This document shows positions 17,801-26,534 of a DNA stretch of 64,000 bases, piece after piece. The notes below the pieces were generated by a model, which was not told the DNA's origin, did not search any database, and saw only the letters and a program-made list of their open reading frames with translations. Positions within the stretch are counted from its first letter, which is position 1; every line of letters starts with the position of its first letter. The position numbers and the translations under genes were made by a program. Origin of the DNA: Paenibacillus melissococcoides (GTDB lineage Bacteria > Bacillota > Bacilli > Paenibacillales > Paenibacillaceae); the NCBI GenBank assembly GCA_944800085.1, contig CALYLO010000006.1, forward strand, positions 310,001 through 374,000, in the 5' to 3' direction.

Positions 17801-18083
17801 TTTCTGGAGTGCAGATACGGTGGAAAGCATCAGCGCTGCATCCGCTGCCACTGTCATCATGAAGGAAGACAGTGATGAAATGAAAATTGCGATATCCGAT
17901 CCAACGCAACAGCAGAACACAGTGACGATTGAAGTCCGTCAGCCGGACTTGACACTGCTGACTGCAGATACCGGGATGAAAGTTACACCGATAGAAGATG
18001 GAGTTAGCATTGAAGTCAACACTTCGGGATCGCTAGGTAAGACGTATACGGCAACATTCGTTCTCGGAAGTAACTGTAAATAA
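14868..18083 (+). CDS. Secreted polysaccharide lyase family 8 (hyaluronate/chondroitin/xanthan lyase type)
   Basis: 1071 residues. Signal peptide is residues 1-26. A carbohydrate-binding-like beta domain (~30-200, VPNGDFEM...VWFDNIRLEEY) is followed by a Big_2 bacterial Ig-like domain (~205-285, WSTSDENVATVDNDGNVTAV). The PL8 alpha-toroid comes next, with the catalytic Asn in ETGGNLLDK, the His/Tyr pair in QHSNIAYTAGYG and Arg in NGRGISRDG, and then the beta-sandwich domains. PL8 enzymes cleave uronic-acid polysaccharides by beta-elimination to leave unsaturated ends. Neighbouring GH88 and Kdu/Kdg genes process that product. Exact substrate (hyaluronan, chondroitin or xanthan-like) cannot be told from sequence alone. 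Confidence 0.92.
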   Translation: MKRILSLLLIVTIAVTLLPVGTGVAMSSDADNFVPNGDFEMTAAPSGTWIQYTDTNPVPVHWDTWIPAGSGKPTKKTVNVTVDTSTYYSGRQSMLIDASRTSRVSIHAKAPVESGKSYRLQVWYKTENIAGGSGAYFRTSVLNAANTKLIDGPASTKVYGTNDWRMQQVFITVPAGGAKFFVELFLENCTGKVWFDNIRLEEYDGITMLTLEPAAMTMTVGETKPLTLTRTPSELLPPNVIWSTSDENVATVDNDGNVTAVAAGAATVTVATEDQLIKAQSNIGVQSAETAAAYNQLRERWKQKLVGAPDAALAADPVIQALVTEMDNRVSNAAKTGYLDTLRADDGSRTYLWSDLVDNADTKEQHANNIVSEFTRIKTLATAYNTESSRFYHNKELRDAIIGALDWMYAKRYNERLSYGSASSWWGFEIGAPQMLNDCLVLMYDALNDQQIDNFMRTIDKYCPNPTKRVQNSSVIETGGNLLDKALVVTLRGVIGKNSAKITQGRDSIGSEFNYVTNGDGVYEDGSLVQHSNIAYTAGYGAVWLSRTADITYLLNTSPWPVTDPRVANIYKWVSDAFEPVIYKGLYMDMVNGRGISRDGSGTARGTIVALAMLAEGAPPEISANIRSMVKEWVSKDTTFDDYYKGLPIYSVILLKQVMNDDSVAARGELTRSYMFNGMARVAHHRPNYALGLSMFSDRISAFEMGNKENLKGWDTGLGMTYIYNEDLLQYRDGFWATVNSFRLPGTTTDGSGEGKMPGEWAYYYNTKSHVGGATLDHLYSASGMDFSLTKVTGSNLSGKKSWFMFDDEIVALGTDIRKTSAATKTVETIVDNRKLNSNGDNVFLINGEPVPAALDYAAEIKDVNWAHLAGNRAGSGADMGYYFPTAPTLHVVREARTGSWYDINHGQSKEKLTRNYASIAFEHGNNPLEASYEYVLLPGKTAAQTQAYSEQAAVEVLSNTSTVQAVSHKQLGITAANFWSADTVESISAASAATVIMKEDSDEMKIAISDPTQQQNTVTIEVRQPDLTLLTADTGMKVTPIEDGVSIEVNTSGSLGKTYTATFVLGSNCK

Positions 18084-18102
18084 GAGATGGAGTGTTCATA
18101 AA

Positions 18103-19614
18103 GTGACGAATACAAGTAACGCAATGAGTGCGGAGCAGGTTAAGGCTGCGGCGTTGGTGCGGCCGTCGGAGCGACAGTTGGCGATACAAGAGATGGAGTT
18201 TTATGCTTTTGTACATTTTTCAGTAAATACGTTCACGGACCAGGAATGGGGCAATGGGCTGGAGCAGCCGGATATTTTTAATCCGACGCAGTTGGATGCA
18301 CGACAGTGGGTGCGCGCTTGTAAGGCTGCAGGAATGAAAGGGCTGATTCTGACTTGTAAGCATCACGACGGGTTTTGTTTGTGGCCGAGTGAGTATACAG
18401 AGCATTCGGTGAAGAATAGCCCGTGGAAAGACGGCAAGGGTGATGTCGTTCGTGAGGTGGCTGACGCTTGTCGTGAAGGCGGGTTGAAGTTTGGGATTTA
18501 TTTATCGCCTTGGGATCGTCATGAGGCTTGTTATGGGGATTCGCCAGCTTATAATGAGTACTTTACCAATCAACTGCGCGAGCTGTTGACAAGGTATGGG
18601 GATATTTTTTGTGTGTGGTTGGATGGGGCTTGTGGTGAAGGTCCTAACGGCAAGCGGCAAGTGTATGATTGGAATGGCTATTATGCCCTGATTCGTGAAT
18701 TGCAGCCAGAGGCGTGTATTTCGGTTTGTGGACCGGATGTGCGCTGGTGCGGCAATGAGGCGGGGCATTGCCGCAAGTCGGAGTGGAGCGTAGTACCTGC
18801 GCAGTTGCAGGATAAGGAGAGAATTCAGGAAAATTCACAGCAGGAGGATAATGCTGAATTCGCCAAGCGTTTCACTTCAGAGGATGAAGACTTGGGCAGC
18901 CGCGACATTATCGCCAATGTATCGGAGCTTGTCTGGTACCCAGCGGAAGTGGATACGTCGATTCGTCCGGGATGGTTCTATCATGCGAGTCAAGATGATC
19001 AAGTCAAGCCGCTGGATGAGCTGCGCAAGGTGTACTATGGTTCGGTCGGAGGCAATGCCACGCTCTTGCTTAATATTCCTGCTGATACGCGCGGTCTGCT
19101 CCACGAGAATGATGTGCAGCGGTTAGAGGAGTTGGGGGCTTGGATTCGCCATACGTTCGAGACGAATGTGGCGCGCGATGCATCTGCTGCGGCTAGTGAA
19201 GCGATGGCTGGACATGAAGCGGCCAATGTATTGGATGGCAATCGAGATACATTTTGGGCTCCTGAGCAAGGTACAGAGGTGGCGAGTATCACTGTCGACT
19301 TAGGAATGGAGCGAACGTTCGACCATATCGTACTGCAGGAGTATCGCTATACGCAGAGGATTGAAAGTTTCAGCTTGGAGTATTGGCAAGCCGATACGGC
19401 TGCAACTACAGAGGCAAGCGCGGATATACCTGCAGACAGAGGGACGTGGCAGCCAATTTTGAAGGGTACCATTATCGGTCACAAGCGAATTTGCCATTTT
19501 CCAGCCATAAGCAGCAGGCGCTTGCGTCTTCAAATCACTGGCTCACGATGGTGGCCAAACTTGTCCGCATTCGAAGTGTACAATAGTCAGGGTCAGGATG
19601 GTGAAGGTGAATGA
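18103..19614 (+). CDS. GH29-type alpha-L-fucosidase family enzyme with discoidin-like C-terminus
   Basis: 503 residues from GTG 18103 (GATGGAGTG upstream; ATG 18121 is an alternative). GH29 marks are FVHFSVNTFTDQEWG near the N-terminus, CKHHDGFCLWPS, GIYLSPWDRHE and the probable nucleophile Asp in VWLDGACGEG. The C-terminal ~130 residues (ANVLDGNRDTFWAPE, ITVDLG) form an F5/8-type carbohydrate-binding domain. There is no signal peptide, so it acts in the cytoplasm on imported oligosaccharides. Fucosidase or a related exo-glycosidase is likely, but the sugar is not certain. Its stop overlaps the kdgK start. Confidence 0.85.
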   Translation: MTNTSNAMSAEQVKAAALVRPSERQLAIQEMEFYAFVHFSVNTFTDQEWGNGLEQPDIFNPTQLDARQWVRACKAAGMKGLILTCKHHDGFCLWPSEYTEHSVKNSPWKDGKGDVVREVADACREGGLKFGIYLSPWDRHEACYGDSPAYNEYFTNQLRELLTRYGDIFCVWLDGACGEGPNGKRQVYDWNGYYALIRELQPEACISVCGPDVRWCGNEAGHCRKSEWSVVPAQLQDKERIQENSQQEDNAEFAKRFTSEDEDLGSRDIIANVSELVWYPAEVDTSIRPGWFYHASQDDQVKPLDELRKVYYGSVGGNATLLLNIPADTRGLLHENDVQRLEELGAWIRHTFETNVARDASAAASEAMAGHEAANVLDGNRDTFWAPEQGTEVASITVDLGMERTFDHIVLQEYRYTQRIESFSLEYWQADTAATTEASADIPADRGTWQPILKGTIIGHKRICHFPAISSRRLRLQITGSRWWPNLSAFEVYNSQGQDGEGE

Positions 19615-20573
19615 ATAATCGAAATTCTCATCCGGAAGTGGTCACCTTCGGGGAAAGTATGGCCCTATTGATCGCCGAGGGAGGAAAACGTCTTGAATAC
19701 GCATCGAATTTGACGCCATCCTTTGGCGGAGCGGAGACGAATGTAGCGATCGGTTTGTCAAGGCTTGGACATTCCGCAGGCTGGTGCGGCCGGCTTGGAG
19801 ATGATCCGTTCGGGCAGCGGATTTATAAAATGGTGCGGGGAGAAGGCGTAGATGTTACACGCGCTACATTCACAGATGAAGCTCCAACAGGACTCATGAT
19901 TCGAGAGAATGCGGCTGGAAGAAGCTCTGTTTATTATTACCGCAAGCTATCGGCGGCCAGTAAAATGACTCCGGAGCATTTGGATGAGGAATATATTGCT
20001 GGAGCAAAGATTTTGCATATTACCGGGATTACACCTGCGCTAAGCACATCGTGCGCGGAGACGGCGGCAGCAGCTATGGACATCGCGAGGCAGCACGGAG
20101 TCAAAGTGAGCTTCGATCCGAATTTGCGCTTAAAGCTGTGGGATGTTAAAGCAGCCCAAAAGGTTCTTTTGCCATTGGCGCTCAAAGCGGATTATTTCTT
20201 GCCTGGATTAGATGAATTGAAACTGCTGTATGAGACGGAATCGGTGGATGAGATCGTTGCCAAGCTCGGTGAGCTGTCCGCTGTAAGCATTATTAAAGGC
20301 GGCGAGGACCAAACCTATATTCTGGAGAGCGGTAAACTGTCAGCGGTTCCTTACTATAAGGTTGATCATGCAGTCGATACGGTAGGAGCTGGAGATGGCT
20401 TCTGCGCCGGATTTTTAGCTGGTTTGCTGCGGGAATATAGCCTTGAGGAGGCGGTTCGCCTCGGTAATTTGATCGGTTCGCAGGTAATTCAGACGGTTGG
20501 TGATTGGGAAGGTCTCCCTACTGGAGCACAAATCGAGCGATTGCTCGCCGGTAAGATGCATGTTGAGCGATAA
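19611..20573 (+). CDS. kdgK: 2-keto-3-deoxygluconate kinase (PfkB family)
   Basis: 320 residues. ATG overlaps the TGA of the upstream gene (ATGA), so it is translationally coupled. A PfkB fold is seen: TFGESMALL start, FGGAETNVAIGLSRLG sugar-binding loop, and the C-terminal signature DTVGAGDGFCAGFLAG with the catalytic Asp. It phosphorylates 2-keto-3-deoxygluconate to KDPG, the step before the aldolase encoded next. Specificity is inferred from the neighbours kduI, kduD and the aldolase. Confidence 0.88.
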   Translation: MNNRNSHPEVVTFGESMALLIAEGGKRLEYASNLTPSFGGAETNVAIGLSRLGHSAGWCGRLGDDPFGQRIYKMVRGEGVDVTRATFTDEAPTGLMIRENAAGRSSVYYYRKLSAASKMTPEHLDEEYIAGAKILHITGITPALSTSCAETAAAAMDIARQHGVKVSFDPNLRLKLWDVKAAQKVLLPLALKADYFLPGLDELKLLYETESVDEIVAKLGELSAVSIIKGGEDQTYILESGKLSAVPYYKVDHAVDTVGAGDGFCAGFLAGLLREYSLEEAVRLGNLIGSQVIQTVGDWEGLPTGAQIERLLAGKMHVER

Positions 20574-20637
20574 GGGTGTTTTGTGAACGGAAATGAATTT
20601 CCGATGAGGTGAACAAGAGATGGGTGAGGAGAACGAT

Positions 20638-21330
20638 ATGAAGAAAATGCAGCTTATTCAGAAGATTGTGCAGGAAGGTGTCGTTGCAGTACTTCGCGGA
20701 GAAGCGGCAGAAGAAGTTGTTGCCATGGCCGAGGAAGCGATACGCGGCGGAATGAAAGTGATAGAGATTACGATGACCGTTCCGTTGGAGTTGAAAGCGA
20801 TTGAGAAACTAGCTCAAAAATATAAATGGAATTCATCGGATGAATCTGCTTATGCCATTATTGGCGCAGGGACCGTGCTGGATGCTGAAACGGCACGCGC
20901 GGCGATTCTCAGCGGCGCCCAATTCGTAGTGTCCCCTTTCCTTAGCGCGGAGACAGTAACCTTGTGTAACAGATACCGCGTACCGGTTATGCCAGGAACA
21001 ATGACCATCAAGGAAATTAATGAAGCGCTTGAGCTTGGAGCCGATATCGTCAAGCTGTTCCCAGGCAACCTGTATGAGCCATCTGTAATCAAGGCGATCA
21101 AAGGCCCATTGCCGCAGGCTAACATTATGCCAACCGGCGGTGTGTCGTTGGATAACCTTGGTGAATGGATAAAAGCCGGAGCGGTAGCGGTAGGGATCGG
21201 CTCCGATTTGACGAATGAAGCCGTAAAGAACAAAGATTTATCTTTGATTCGGAAGAAAGCTGCCGCTTATGTAAATGCCTATCGTCAGGCAAAAAAGTCA
21301 AAATTGTTCACGATCGAGCAAAATAATTAG
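20638..21330 (+). CDS. eda: KDPG (2-keto-3-deoxy-6-phosphogluconate) aldolase
   Basis: 230 residues from ATG 20638 (GAGGAG six bases before it); an in-frame ATG at 20620 is the alternative. The class I aldolase barrel shows GVVAVLRG at the N-terminus, VIEITMTVP, GAGTVLDAE, the Schiff-base lysine in IVKLFPG and phosphate-binding IMPTGGVSLDN. It splits KDPG into pyruvate and glyceraldehyde-3-phosphate, ending the uronate pathway of this operon. Confidence 0.9.
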   Translation: MKKMQLIQKIVQEGVVAVLRGEAAEEVVAMAEEAIRGGMKVIEITMTVPLELKAIEKLAQKYKWNSSDESAYAIIGAGTVLDAETARAAILSGAQFVVSPFLSAETVTLCNRYRVPVMPGTMTIKEINEALELGADIVKLFPGNLYEPSVIKAIKGPLPQANIMPTGGVSLDNLGEWIKAGAVAVGIGSDLTNEAVKNKDLSLIRKKAAAYVNAYRQAKKSKLFTIEQNN

Positions 21331-21438
21331 CTTACTATTGATGGTTGCATTCACTATGATGGTTGTAGATTCAATATTGAATGATGGTCTTGTTCATGGT
21401 GATGATTCCAAGTCTATGAAATCGGGAGGACTAGAAAA

Positions 21439-22278
21439 ATGCAAACTATGGAGACGCGCTACGCGTATGCGCCGCAATCGATCGCACGCATGACAACGGA
21501 AGAATTGCGCAAGGAGTTTTTAGTGGAGCAGGTGTTTGTTCCCGGTGAAATTCGCTTGACTTACTCGCATAATGACCGTTTGATTTTTGGTGGCGTAACA
21601 CCTGCGAAAGAGCCGTTGGAGATAAAGCTTAGTAAAGATTTAGGTGTTGAGTATTTTCTGGAGCGTCGTGAACTAGGTGTAATTAATATCGGTGGTCCTG
21701 GGTTTATTACAATTGATGGTGTACGTGAATCGATGAACAATCAGGATGGCTATTATATCGGAAAAGAGACGAAAGAAGTGCTGTTTGCTAGTGCGGATGC
21801 CAGTAATCCAGCGAAATTTTATATTGCTTCCAGTCCGGCTCATCACAAATATCCGAATGTACGTATTGCCATTGATAACATTAAGCCAATGGAGACAGGT
21901 GCTGATAACACACTGAATAAGCGCAAAATTTATCAGTACATTCATCCGAATGTGTGTCAGTCATGTCAGTTGCAAATGGGCTACACGCACCTGGAAGAAG
22001 GCAGCGCTTGGAATACGATGCCATGCCACACGCATGAGCGGCGCATGGAAGCGTATGTATATTTCGATTTGGAAGGTGACAACAAGGTATTTCATTTCAT
22101 GGGCAAACCGGATGAGACGAAGCATCTCGTTGTCGGCAATGAACAAGCGATTATCAGTCCAAGCTGGTCCATTCACACCGGCGTTGGCACTAGCAACTAT
22201 ACGTTTATTTGGGCAATGTGCGGCGAGAATATCACGTACACCGATATGGATATGGTGGCTATGGACGATCTCAAGTAG
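21439..22278 (+). CDS. kduI: 5-keto-4-deoxyuronate isomerase
   Basis: 279 residues, the family length, with GGGAGGA upstream of the ATG. Cupin fold with the metal-binding signature MPCHTHERRMEAYVYF and a further GTSNYTFIWAMCGEN close to the C-terminus. It converts 5-keto-4-deoxyuronate (from unsaturated uronates) to 3-deoxy-D-glycero-2,5-hexodiulosonate, the substrate of KduD encoded 40 bp downstream. Confidence 0.95.
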   Translation: MQTMETRYAYAPQSIARMTTEELRKEFLVEQVFVPGEIRLTYSHNDRLIFGGVTPAKEPLEIKLSKDLGVEYFLERRELGVINIGGPGFITIDGVRESMNNQDGYYIGKETKEVLFASADASNPAKFYIASSPAHHKYPNVRIAIDNIKPMETGADNTLNKRKIYQYIHPNVCQSCQLQMGYTHLEEGSAWNTMPCHTHERRMEAYVYFDLEGDNKVFHFMGKPDETKHLVVGNEQAIISPSWSIHTGVGTSNYTFIWAMCGENITYTDMDMVAMDDLK

Positions 22279-22317
22279 ATATAGGAATAGATATGGTATA
22301 GGGAGGGGAGCAGTAAG

Positions 22318-23124
22318 ATGTCACAATTTTCGGTAGATCGTTTCCGTCTTGATGGCAAGGTAGCTCTCGTTACTGGTGCGGTGTACGGGATCGGATTTGA
22401 ATTGGCATGCGCTATGGCGCGTGCGGGTGCAAAAGTTGTATTTAATGATCGCAAGCCAGAAGGCGTAGAGCGCGGTATAGCTGCTTATAAGGAACAGGGA
22501 ATTGAGGCACGCGGATATGTATGCGACGTGACCGACGAGCCCGGCGTACAGGCGATGGTGCAGCAGATTGAAGCGGAAGTTGGAGTCATTGATATTCTAG
22601 TCAATAATGCTGGCATTATTAAGCGGATTCCAATGACAGAAATGAGTGCGGAGGAGTTCCGTGAAGTGATTGATATTGACTTGAACGGACCATTTATTGT
22701 CTCCAAAGCGGTTATTCCAGGGATGATGAACAAAGGTGGCGGAAAAATTATTAATATTTGCTCGATGATGAGCGAATTAGGGCGGGAGACCGTGTCTGCT
22801 TATGCTGCTGCCAAAGGCGGTCTAAAGATGCTAACCCGCAATATCGCTTCTGAATATGGCAAATATAACATCCAATGCAATGGTATCGGCCCTGGATACA
22901 TTGCTACGCCGCAAACAGCGCCGTTGCGTGAACGTCAAGCTGATGGCAGCCGTCATCCTTTTGATTCGTTTATTCTTGCCAAGACACCTGCAGAGCGTTG
23001 GGGCGAAACGGAGGATTTAGCAGGTCCTGCGGTATTTTTGGCTTCACCAGCCAGTGACTTTGTCAATGGGCACATTTTATATGTTGACGGCGGAATTCTT
23101 GCCTATATTGGCAAGCAGCCTTAA
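22318..23124 (+). CDS. kduD: 2-deoxy-D-gluconate 3-dehydrogenase / KduD-type SDR
   Basis: 268 residues with GGGAGGGGAG before the ATG. Short-chain dehydrogenase: cofactor loop VTGAVYGIGFELA (an unusual VYGIG where TGxxxGIG is typical), NNAG motif, catalytic Ser in SMMSE and YAAAKGG for Tyr-Lys. Forms 2-keto-3-deoxygluconate from the KduI product. A terminator follows, so it is likely the last gene of the first transcription unit. Confidence 0.93.
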   Translation: MSQFSVDRFRLDGKVALVTGAVYGIGFELACAMARAGAKVVFNDRKPEGVERGIAAYKEQGIEARGYVCDVTDEPGVQAMVQQIEAEVGVIDILVNNAGIIKRIPMTEMSAEEFREVIDIDLNGPFIVSKAVIPGMMNKGGGKIINICSMMSELGRETVSAYAAAKGGLKMLTRNIASEYGKYNIQCNGIGPGYIATPQTAPLRERQADGSRHPFDSFILAKTPAERWGETEDLAGPAVFLASPASDFVNGHILYVDGGILAYIGKQP

Positions 23125-23148
23125 TTTCGAATAGCAAGACCCAAATAG

Positions 23149-23182
23149 AGACTAACAGGAGCATGTAGCTGTTAGTCTTTTG
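23149..23182 (+). terminator. Rho-independent terminator after kduD
   Basis: Stem AGACTAACAG/CTGTTAGTCT followed by TTTTG. Confidence 0.8.
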
Positions 23183-23243
23183 TGCTAGGGGAGCAATGAG
23201 GTTTGTTGTGCTGTGAAACGAAATAGAGGGAGGGAGAATAATC

Positions 23244-25061
23244 GTGATTGAGGAAATACGCAGAATTCAGTGGAATCATCGTGACGAGATAGCGGCAGCA
23301 CTACTGACGTTAGTGCAGCCGCTAAGGCCGCGGTTAGCGGAACAGCCTGGACACTTGGCATTAGGAACCCACGGCACGATCTATACCGCAAGCCGCCGAG
23401 ATGCCGAAGGATTTTTAAGAATATTGTGGGGATTAGGACCTTTTCTCGTCCATTATGATGATGAGCAGCTTCGGCTGCAATGGATGCAAGGACTTGCGGC
23501 GGGCTGCAACCCGCACAGCGAGCATTATTATGGCAAGACGATGGACGGAGATCAACTGCTGGTCGAGATGGCATCTATCGCTGCTACACTGCTGCTTGCA
23601 CCGCACAAAACTTGGGATGTTCTATCCGAGACGGACCAGCAGCATGTGGCAGACTGGTTATGGCAAATTAATGAACGCCGTTTGGCACCGAATAACTGGC
23701 ACTTCTTTCGCATCTTAGTAAATGTGGCACTGAAACGGCTAGGCAAGACTTATTCTCGGGAGATGATTGAGGAAGATTTTGCCCTGATTGAATCGTGCTA
23801 TGTCGGCGATGGCTGGTATTTTGACGGCGTGGATCAGCAGTTTGATTATTACATCCCCTGGGCGTTTCATTACTATAGCTTAATCTACGTTACGTTTATG
23901 GCGGATGAAGACCCGGAGCGGGCAGCCAGGTTGAAGGAGCGGGCTATTCTTTTTGCGCGCAGCTATCAGTATTGGTTCGATAGCAAGGGAGAGGCGGTTC
24001 CTTTCGGTCGCAGTCTAGCGTACCGCTTTGCCCAAGCAAGCTTCTGGAGCGCGCTTGTGCTGGCCGATGTTGAAGCGCTGCCATGGGGCGTCATTAAAGG
24101 TTTGTATGCGCGCAATATGCGAAGCTGGATGAACCATAATATTTTTACGGCAGATGGCGTGCTAAGCGTAGGCTATCATTATCAGAACTTGGTGATGGGC
24201 GAGGGCTATAACGGAGCGGGTTCCCCCTATTGGGCGTTCAAAAGCTTCTTATTGCTTGCGGTTCCTGATGACCATCCATATTGGCAGGCAGAGGAAGTAG
24301 AGCAAAAGGTAGCGCCGGGCCGATTGTCGCTGCCGAGCATGAAGGCGATGATTGAGCATACGCATCATTCGCAGCATGTGCTTATGTATCCGGTAGGTCA
24401 ATTTATTGGCTATCAGAACCATGCTTGCGCCAAGTACTCTAAATTTGCCTACTCGACTGTGTTTGGCTTTAGTGTGCCGCGCAGTAATTATTACTACTAC
24501 GAAGGTGCGTTTGACAGTGTACTTGCTGTTAGCGAGGATGGCGTGCATTATCGGGATAAGCCGTTGGATACGAGCTATGAGCTGCATGAAGATCGGCTTG
24601 TACATAACTGGCAGCCGCAAGCGGGAGTAAAGATTCGCAGTACGATTGTCCCTTGCGGCGACAGCCATGTACGCATTCACGAGTTGGAAACTAGCCGCGC
24701 CTTAATTGCTTATGATGCCGGTTTCTCAGCCCCGTTCGCCACGGTTAGCAGCGACGGCACAGCCGTAGTCGAGACAAGCTTGGCGAGTTACAATTCGCCT
24801 GCTGGTACCACCATCGCCAAGGCGGTTACAGGATTCACGCAAGCGGAGATGATTCGCACAGAGCCTAACACCAATCTCTTCTTTGAGCGGACATTGATGC
24901 CTGCACTGCGTGCTGAACTTCAGCCAGGCACCCATGTATTAGTAAGTGTGATGGCAGGGGTTCCGGCTGGTTGCGTGTCGCAGTTGCCTGAGGTGAAGTC
25001 GACAGAAGATCGCGTGATTGTGCACGATAACGAGCAAACGATAACGGTGAACCTTAAATAG
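23244..25061 (+). CDS. DUF2264 family protein (putative glycoside-processing alpha-toroid)
   Basis: 605 residues. The start is preceded by GAGGGAGGGAG. DUF2264 features are the N-terminal LALGTHGTIYTASRRDAEGFLRILWGLGP-like region and DGWYFDGVDQQFDYYIPWAFHYY, both aromatic-rich as in alpha/alpha-toroid sugar enzymes. The C-terminal ~200 residues form a beta-rich domain. No signal peptide, so cytoplasmic. DUF2264 genes recur in polysaccharide loci next to lyases and GH88/GH105, and the activity is not established, so I leave the function open. Confidence 0.85.
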   Translation: MIEEIRRIQWNHRDEIAAALLTLVQPLRPRLAEQPGHLALGTHGTIYTASRRDAEGFLRILWGLGPFLVHYDDEQLRLQWMQGLAAGCNPHSEHYYGKTMDGDQLLVEMASIAATLLLAPHKTWDVLSETDQQHVADWLWQINERRLAPNNWHFFRILVNVALKRLGKTYSREMIEEDFALIESCYVGDGWYFDGVDQQFDYYIPWAFHYYSLIYVTFMADEDPERAARLKERAILFARSYQYWFDSKGEAVPFGRSLAYRFAQASFWSALVLADVEALPWGVIKGLYARNMRSWMNHNIFTADGVLSVGYHYQNLVMGEGYNGAGSPYWAFKSFLLLAVPDDHPYWQAEEVEQKVAPGRLSLPSMKAMIEHTHHSQHVLMYPVGQFIGYQNHACAKYSKFAYSTVFGFSVPRSNYYYYEGAFDSVLAVSEDGVHYRDKPLDTSYELHEDRLVHNWQPQAGVKIRSTIVPCGDSHVRIHELETSRALIAYDAGFSAPFATVSSDGTAVVETSLASYNSPAGTTIAKAVTGFTQAEMIRTEPNTNLFFERTLMPALRAELQPGTHVLVSVMAGVPAGCVSQLPEVKSTEDRVIVHDNEQTITVNLK

Positions 25062-25110
25062 AAGGAAAGCGAATCAAATGAAAAAAGTAAAAATTGTTCA
25101 CATATCAACA

Positions 25111-25125
25111 AAATAAGCGTTTACA
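25111..25125. promoter_or_regulatory. cre-like site before the GH88 gene
   Basis: AAATAAGCGTTTACA shares the AAGCGTTTACA core of CcpA sites, with the first bases divergent. It is 62 bp upstream of the GH88 start. Confidence 0.45.
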
Positions 25126-25186
25126 TTACGTGAGATGTATCCGCTATCATATAGTTAGCGTTGAGTTATTCTGAGAGAGGACTGAA

Positions 25187-26374
25187 ATGCAGATGTCTAC
25201 AGAGGGAATGCAAACAACGGTAATGCAAGCAAATCAACTTTACACCCAAGCAATTGAGGACATTCTAGCAAAAACCCTAATCAATATTGATAGGTTTGGA
25301 ACTCAGTTTCCGCATGTTAGCCTGAATGGGAAATATCAACTGAATGATAACAACGACTGGACCAATGGCTTCTGGTCGGGAATATTGTGGCTATGCTATG
25401 AGTATTCGCAAGATGAACGCTATCGGCAGGCAGCAGAAGCTACGGTGGCTAGCTTTCGTCAGCGGTTAGAGCAAAAAGTTGTATTGGATCATCATGATAT
25501 TGGATTCCTGTATAGCTTATCCGCCAAAGCGCAGTGGATCATTACAGGCGATGATCGTGCTCGTGAGCTGGCATTAGCTGCAGCAGACCATCTCCTAACA
25601 CGTTGGCGAAACACGAGCGATGGCAGCGGCTATATTCAAGCTTGGGGAGCGCAAGATAACGAGCAAGAAGCGGGTAGAATCATTATCGATTGCTTGCTTA
25701 ATTTGCCATTGTTGTATTGGGCAAGCGAGCAAACTGGTGATTCGAAGTACCGAGAAATTGCAGAAATCCAAGCAGCGAAAACGCGGCGCTATATCGTTAG
25801 AGGTGATGATAGCTCGTATCATACTTTCTTTTTTGATGCCAAGACGGGTGTTCCAATCGGCGGGGACACTCATCAAGGCTATAGCAACGGTTCGACGTGG
25901 ACGCGGGGGCAAGCTTGGGGCGTATATGGCTTTGCACTCTCCTACCGTTATACGGGAAATGCGGCATTTTTGGAGACTTCTAAGCGTATGGCGCGCTACT
26001 TCCTGGAGCATTTGCCTGAGGACAGTGTTGCTTATTGGGATGTCAATGCGCCTGTAACTGCCGATACGTACCGCGATAGTTCAGCTTCTGCGATTGTAGC
26101 TGCCGGACTGGCGGAGCTTCTCTCCCATATGGATGAGGCTGACCCCAATCGTCATTATTTCGAGAAGAAGCTGGCCACCAGTATGGAGTCGCTGATTACC
26201 AACTATGCTACGATTGGTGACGATGCAGCGGAAGGTTTGCTTAAACATGGCTCGTACTATGTCCATGGCGGTTTGTCCCCTGACGATTATATGATTTGGG
26301 GCGATTATTACTACCTGGAAGCGCTAATGCGTCTTGTACGCGGTATCCCTGGCTATTGGTATGAGCGTAAATAG
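25187..26374 (+). CDS. GH88 unsaturated glucuronyl hydrolase
   Basis: 395 residues from ATG 25187 (GAGAGAGG upstream). GH88 marks are TNGFWSGILWLCYEYS near residue 60, DHHDIGFLYSLSAKAQW with the conserved Asp region, the second catalytic Asp region RIIIDCLLNLPLLYWA, and HQGYSNGSTWTRGQAWGVYGF. The enzyme hydrates and releases the unsaturated uronic acid from lyase products inside the cell, feeding KduI/KduD. The substrate linkage (GAG-type or xanthan/gellan-type) is unresolved. Confidence 0.93.
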   Translation: MQMSTEGMQTTVMQANQLYTQAIEDILAKTLINIDRFGTQFPHVSLNGKYQLNDNNDWTNGFWSGILWLCYEYSQDERYRQAAEATVASFRQRLEQKVVLDHHDIGFLYSLSAKAQWIITGDDRARELALAAADHLLTRWRNTSDGSGYIQAWGAQDNEQEAGRIIIDCLLNLPLLYWASEQTGDSKYREIAEIQAAKTRRYIVRGDDSSYHTFFFDAKTGVPIGGDTHQGYSNGSTWTRGQAWGVYGFALSYRYTGNAAFLETSKRMARYFLEHLPEDSVAYWDVNAPVTADTYRDSSASAIVAAGLAELLSHMDEADPNRHYFEKKLATSMESLITNYATIGDDAAEGLLKHGSYYVHGGLSPDDYMIWGDYYYLEALMRLVRGIPGYWYERK

Positions 26375-26534
26375 AAATAGATGATAAAGCCGATGAATTG
26401 GCCTGAACAGGAATAGACATTATGCAGGCAGGGAAGTGACGTTAACCTCATGTTCCATTTAACTTACTATAAACGAATGTTACTTTCCTTCATGCTATTT
26501 ATTATCGTTCCGATGGTTGCTGTATCTATGCATT